Shown here piece after piece: positions 59,665 to 64,000 of a stretch of DNA of 64,000 bases (its first letter is position 1; each line of letters begins with the position of its first letter). Position numbers and translations under genes: made by a program. The notes beneath the pieces were generated by a model. It made no database searches and was not told the origin of the DNA. It saw nothing but the letters and a program-made list of their open reading frames with translations. The DNA is taken from the NCBI GenBank assembly GCA_009746045.1, contig RPFO01000406.1:2948872-3012871 (forward strand). The letters run 5' to 3'. This DNA comes from Mesostigma viride. Lineage: Eukaryota; Streptophyta; Mesostigmatophyceae; Mesostigmatales; Mesostigmataceae.

Positions 59665-62293
59665 ACGGGGGTCGGTAGTCCCTACCGTACAAAGGTAAAT
59701 AGGATCACACAACAAGACTACTATAAGAGTACTATGTCCCGACCTCGGTTCACCCGCAGTCAGTAATGCCAGTTCCTCTAGAGGTCGATACACATGCCCA
59801 ACCCTGACGTAGTAGCCAAAACTTTGGGGATTGGACTCCGCTATCCATCCCGAAACTGAACTATTTACTCTAGCGTCCGCCGCTAGTAGTCCGCCGCTGC
59901 TGCTGGGCCTCAAGGAGAGCCCGTCGCCCCGCGGGGTCATGATATGAGTCATCACCCCTGGATGCGCACATAGGTCCACCTCGAAGGCGATCTGATATGG
60001 GGACGTCTTCTGCCGACCCAACCGGGACAGCGCCACCCACGTGCCCTGGGGCCACATGGCCAGGAACCCAGCGAGATACTGGGGGTGGGTAAAGAGAAGG
60101 GTCAGCGCCGACCAATCCGCCACCCCACAGCGGTGATCACGAACAAACTTCACCCCCATCATAAAACCTCGGTGCGCACGTGATCCTCAAGGATGGTCGC
60201 CCTGGGGCCCCTACAATGTCCGGCACCACCCGTTCCAGGAAGGCACGCCCTTCCGCCGGGGCCACCTTGGGCGGCGTAACCACGTGCCCCACTCCATCCA
60301 CCTGATACCTCCAATCCCACCAATCCTCGGTACCGAACCGCACCGTGTGCCCACCGTCCGGGGAAAACGAAGGTCGTCAGGTTGCGGCAAGGGCAGCGGC
60401 GCCTGTGGGAAGAAGGTGATCTCGAGTTGTTCCCAGTAAGCACCACGGTCAACCGCGCACCAAGGGCCCGCTTGAAAAACCAAAGGGGCGGGCAGGTGCA
60501 TACCAGGAGGGACCGGGAACAAGGGTCCCTCGAACACCACACACAACTTCTCCGTTCGAGGCCCCGGCCCACCGTGTCTTACGGTCCTCCCCGGAATGGT
60601 TCGTATGAAGTCCCCCAACGACCACTCCTCATGTGAGGCTGCCCGGGAAGCGGCCTCGTAGCCTACTGAGGTGGCGACTGAATGATCGCCCTGGCGCCCG
60701 AGCTGGTCCAACATCCGCTGTATGAGACCCTGCCCTGATTGCACCGCCGCCACGAGCGTCTCAAGGGTAACCACGGGCTCCGCCGGCACCATGACACCCG
60801 CCACGCTGGGACCCTCCGCGGCATTCCGACGGTATGTAAGCACGGTCCCTCCGCGGGAAGGTGCGAGTGTCGATCCGAGGTAGCGGTGGGTCTGCTGGGT
60901 CCCTCCGCAGGACGTGACATCGACGATCCGGCCTGGGCAGGCCGGTGACGAGGCTCCAAGGAGACCAAGAAGTTGGGCTCCGGTGGGACCTCTTCCACTC
61001 GGGAGCGAGGCTCCAGGGAGACATGGAAGGTAGTCTCTTCTTGGCCCGCATCGGGGGGGTGCAGCGGGAACCTCATCAATCGGCTCCTCTCTAGCCGGCC
61101 GTTCGGCCCTGGCCACCGCGGTCTCTGTCGGATCCGTTCGCCGTCGCCGATTCTCTCGCTCTTGCTCCAACTCCACCGCCGACCCCCACGTGCGCTCCCA
61201 TTGCCGATCCTCTGGTCGGCGAGGTGGTGGTGACGCTTGGCGAGCGGGGCGTACATCAGTCCCGGAGTCCGAGTGGGAACGCGAACGGGAGGGCGGGGAT
61301 GGCGAGCGACGACGTGCCGGCCCCTCCGGACCACGTCGAGGAGCGGCTTGGCTGCATGCCCCCACCCCATCCGGTAGCCCTCGGAAGACTCCGCGTCTCG
61401 CGCCCTGAAGGTCGCCCCCAGCCCGTCGCCGGCGGTGGCGCCTCATAACGAGGCACAGGACGGCTTCTTCCGCCGCTCCCCTGGGAACCCCGAGAAGGCG
61501 GATCCCGCGGAGGGGAACGAGAGGGAGGGTGTGGAGGATGGTCGTCGTCGGAACCGGAGTCATACCCTCACTCCCATCATCCTGGTCCTCATCATCCATC
61601 GCCACGATGCGATCCAGAGCCTGCCGCAACGAATACTGCCCTTCTCGCAGGCATTTTTCACCCCGTAGCGCCCCTCTGGCGGAAGATACCGGGGGAAGTG
61701 GTATTCCAGCAGCTTCCGCACTGGGGTGGAAGTAAGAGGAGAAGGAGCCGTGGGAATGCCAGGCCCGCTTCCAGCGTGTTCATGCACCCGTGACAGGCGC
61801 ATTCCCGCTCATGTGTTTCCCAGTCGGTCCCAACCACCACACCGTTGCGCGCAGCCGTGCGGGTCTCGATCCGGAATCTCACGTTGCGCCGCACGAACCC
61901 TCGAAAAGTCTCCATCTGCACAGGGCCGACTCGCGCCATGATAGAATCAGCGCGGAGGTGCGACGGCATTTGATTACGACGACGCCGTCGTCGTTCCACC
62001 AGGGCTTCCCCCTCCCGACCGTAGTCACGCAAGAACACCCGGGGATTGAACGTCTCCTCGTGCAGCTCCTTTACCAGCTCCAACGTACGCGCGTCCGGTG
62101 CTCCAGGCCTTGACGAGGTTTCTTGCCGGCGCTCGCGACTAGAGGAGGGCCCCGTCTGTCCGCCACCATCTCTCGAGCCCCCGGCCCCTGGTGCATCCCT
62201 TCGGACCGCAGGCTCTCCACGAGCTATCTGCGTCCTTACCCCCGCTTCCGGTTCTGGGACCTCCGGATCGTCGGGTATATCCATGTCGACCAA
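59665..62293 (-). pseudogene. Extra 3' coding region of the Ty3 element, frame-broken, unknown function
   Basis: Between the integrase stop and the LTR lie 2.6 kb with long minus-strand frames: 62293-61658 (211 codons), 61629-60211 (472 codons) and 60162-59632 (176 codons). Protein-like stretches jump between frames; for example the SLEPRSRVEE..SLEPRHRP repeat at about 61050-60940 is in a different frame from its neighbours. The N-terminal part is Arg/Glu-rich with a CACHGCM motif, and the middle is Arg/Ser/Pro-rich. No envelope, transmembrane or CCHC Gag motif was recognised. It could be a decayed third ORF, a displaced Gag-like gene, or an intact gene with assembly indels or introns. Confidence 0.5.
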
Positions 62294-62496
62294 ATCCCCC
62301 TCACTGGACTCCCCATCTGCACCCGGAATCCTGCGTCAGCAGCCTCCACGGCGCCGACGGAGTCTGGTCTCTGGGAAGCGCCTCCGCGGCGTCCCCCTGT
62401 ACAGCCCACACACAAGATGTCAGGGCGTTAGTCGACGCGTACCAAATACCTGGCTCACGCACCACCCTCACCCTACACCCTACCGGCTGTGGTCTG

Positions 62497-64000
62497 CTAA
62501 CGCAACTGGTGCGTCTTCTTGTATGCTTCTAGTAAGCGGGCGCACCCCGCTAACTCGGTAGCGGTGCGCCAGGAGTCCTCAGACTCGTGTTGTGCGAATC
62601 GCCATCGCACCCGATATTGTCGCTGGACCCCTCGTCCCCGTTTGACATCCCGGTGACCCACGATTGCGGCCACCTCGTCCTCCTGTTCCCCCGTATCCGG
62701 ATTGAACTCCAGTGGGGCTGGGGGATTGACCCTACCCTGAATGGTGTTCTGGTGATACAACTTGAGCTGGTCACGGTGGAAACGGTTGGACGTGAGGTTC
62801 CATGACACTGGAATGTCCACCTGGAACATGACGTCATCGAACTTGGTGAGGACCTTGTAGGGTCCCAGGAACATGGGTCGGAGCTTAGTCTTCAGCTCCT
62901 TCTCCACCTTGTGCGAAAATCGCCCGATCTGCGGGCCCTCAACCAGGACCCAATCGCCCACCTCGATGGACGGCGCCCTGTGATCCCGCTTGCCGGCTGT
63001 CCTCTCCAGATACCGCGCTGCCGCTGCGCGATAGCCCTGAACCGCGCTGTTATGCGCTTGGTGCATCCGCTGCAGCAACCGCTCGACCCCTTGCAGGGTA
63101 TCCAGCTTGACCTGATCCTCTCCCAGTTCGTGGCTCCCAAGCAAGTCGAGCGGTGTGAGAGGGTGTCGGCCGGAGTTGAGGAAAAAGGGGGTGAACCCAT
63201 GGGCGGCCTGGGGGGCATTGTTCAGGGAAAACTCCACCAAGCCCAGAAGTTCTTCCCAATTGCTGCCCACCGTGTCGGTGTAGTGTCGCATGGTCTCTTG
63301 CACCGTGCGGTTCAACCGCTCCACCAGGTGCGACGACGAGCTGTGATAGGCCGTGCCCAGCGACACCTTGGTGCCCAGTTGCTCGAAGAACTCCTGCCAG
63401 AATTTGGCCGTGAAGAGCTTGTCGCGGTCAGAGATGAACTGCCGGCTGAGCCCGTGAAACCGAAACACGTGCGTCAGGTATATCTTGGCGCACTCCTCCG
63501 CTGTGAGGTCGACCGGACACGGGGCCAGGTGACACATGCGCGTCAGGCGGTCCACAAACACCAAGACCATGCTGTTGCCGTTCTTCGTCTTCTTGAACGG
63601 GCCGATGAAGTCCATCATGATAGAATCCCAAGGACCCATAGGATCCGGCAGCGTCTTAGGGACGGCCTGAGAGCCCGTGTTCCTGGACTTCATGATCTGA
63701 CACGAGGGGCACTGGCGCACATACGTCTCGATATACTCCTTCATCCCTGGCCAGTAGAAGTGCTTACGTGCCCGGGGAAGGAGACGGTGACTTCCCTGAT
63801 GTCCGCCCAGAAGAGAATCATGGAGCTCGTGAAGCAAGGCAGCCCTACAGAGCTCAGGAACATACAGCCGCCATTCCTCCGGCTGGGGACTCACGAACAG
63901 TTTCCCCTCCTGGAACTTGCAAGGATAGGCCCCCATCTGCTGGGGATGTGCCCGGATGGCTTCAAGTGCTGCTTCCTCCGTGATTGTGAAACGGCTGATC
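62497..64000 (-). CDS. pol: Ty3 chromovirus integrase with C-terminal chromodomain-like segment (partial Pol)
   Basis: Open frame from the window edge to a stop at 62497; its N-terminal part is outside the window. Counting from Met at 63936: HHCC zinc finger (H46, H50, C76, C79 in GGHQGSH..CPSC), catalytic D109 (MDFIGPF), D170 (ISDRDKLF) and E206 (HLVERLNRTVQE) with the classic D-x60-D-x35-E spacing. A GPY/F-like module follows (KLRPMFLGPYKVL), then a chromodomain-like C-terminus (VKRGRGVQRQYRVRW..SEDSWRTATEL). Integrase inserts the cDNA; the chromodomain steers chromovirus insertion toward particular chromatin. Confidence 0.93.
   Translation of the reverse strand, partial: ISRFTITEEAALEAIRAHPQQMGAYPCKFQEGKLFVSPQPEEWRLYVPELCRAALLHELHDSLLGGHQGSHRLLPRARKHFYWPGMKEYIETYVRQCPSCQIMKSRNTGSQAVPKTLPDPMGPWDSIMMDFIGPFKKTKNGNSMVLVFVDRLTRMCHLAPCPVDLTAEECAKIYLTHVFRFHGLSRQFISDRDKLFTAKFWQEFFEQLGTKVSLGTAYHSSSSHLVERLNRTVQETMRHYTDTVGSNWEELLGLVEFSLNNAPQAAHGFTPFFLNSGRHPLTPLDLLGSHELGEDQVKLDTLQGVERLLQRMHQAHNSAVQGYRAAAARYLERTAGKRDHRAPSIEVGDWVLVEGPQIGRFSHKVEKELKTKLRPMFLGPYKVLTKFDDVMFQVDIPVSWNLTSNRFHRDQLKLYHQNTIQGRVNPPAPLEFNPDTGEQEDEVAAIVGHRDVKRGRGVQRQYRVRWRFAQHESEDSWRTATELAGCARLLEAYKKTHQLR

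Larger units (their letters stand above)
59071..64000 (-). mobile_element. Ty3 chromovirus-type LTR retrotransposon, 3' part (runs off the right edge)
   Basis: Minus-strand element with 3' LTR 59071-59652, polypurine tract 59653-59664, a 2.6 kb frame-broken coding region, and an integrase with a chromodomain-like C-terminus at 62497-64000. RT, RNase H, protease and probably Gag lie beyond the window. The integrase D..D..E spacing (60 and 35 residues) and C-terminal chromodomain-like segment point to the Ty3 chromovirus lineage. Confidence 0.88.

Noticed and set aside
59665-62293. Envelope gene of the Ty3 element
   Set aside because: No signal peptide, fusion or transmembrane segments could be identified and the frames are broken. 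The position alone is not enough.

Overview
The window looks like nuclear DNA of a eukaryotic alga, most likely a green alga (chlorophyte); this is an inference. It has GT-AG introns ending in TGCAG or CGCAG, a secreted protein whose Cys-rich modules are joined by proline-rich PPSPPP-type linkers, a Helitron with an RPA-like companion gene, Copia, Ty3 and LINE retroelements, and very long tandem repeats. No operon, ribosome-binding-site or other prokaryotic organisation was seen. Most of the 64 kb is mobile or repetitive DNA. Only one multi-exon gene, at 47.9-53.7 kb, looks like a host gene.

Layout. (1) 1-19.5 kb: four tandem copies of a 3.9-5.1 kb macrorepeat plus one diverged copy. Each of the four carries a ~1.3 kb CATGCATGCCAGCC minisatellite. 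Copy B holds a 376-bp retroposon-like insertion and copy D a 1.7 kb piggyBac-type MITE at a duplicated TTAA. (2) 19.7-41 kb: a Helitron. Its RepHel gene can be joined, with every splice phase matching, from eight exons (19756-38866, about 2,248 codons). It encodes a HUH/Y2 Rep, a PIF1-like helicase, and then two tandem cysteine-peptidase-like modules that resemble ubiquitin-specific proteases. One RepHel intron is 11.5 kb long and holds a ~39-bp satellite, itself split by a young 7.8 kb Copia element (24368-32198) on the minus strand. An RPA70-like gene lies convergently at 39455-40943. (3) 41.6-47.1 kb: a large palindrome followed by 7.3 copies of a 737-bp repeat. (4) 47.9-53.7 kb: a four-exon gene for a ~1,405-residue secreted modular protein. 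(5) 56-59 kb: an inverted pair of SINE-like repeats flanking a 5'-truncated LINE fragment, then a 400-bp pentanucleotide array. (6) 59.1-64 kb: the 3' part of a Ty3 chromovirus on the minus strand, running off the right edge, with an unusual 2.6 kb region between integrase/chromodomain and LTR.

How the parts fit. The Helitron appears to be the organising element. The macrorepeats on its left resemble the DNA just upstream of its Rep exons, its intron acts as a reservoir for satellite and Copia DNA, and its Rep, helicase, peptidase and RPA functions form one putative rolling-circle transposition module. The most novel items are the tandem peptidase fusion, the giant satellite-bearing intron, and a Copia element in which the protease-like domain sits after the integrase and Gag and Pol are separated by one in-frame UGA.
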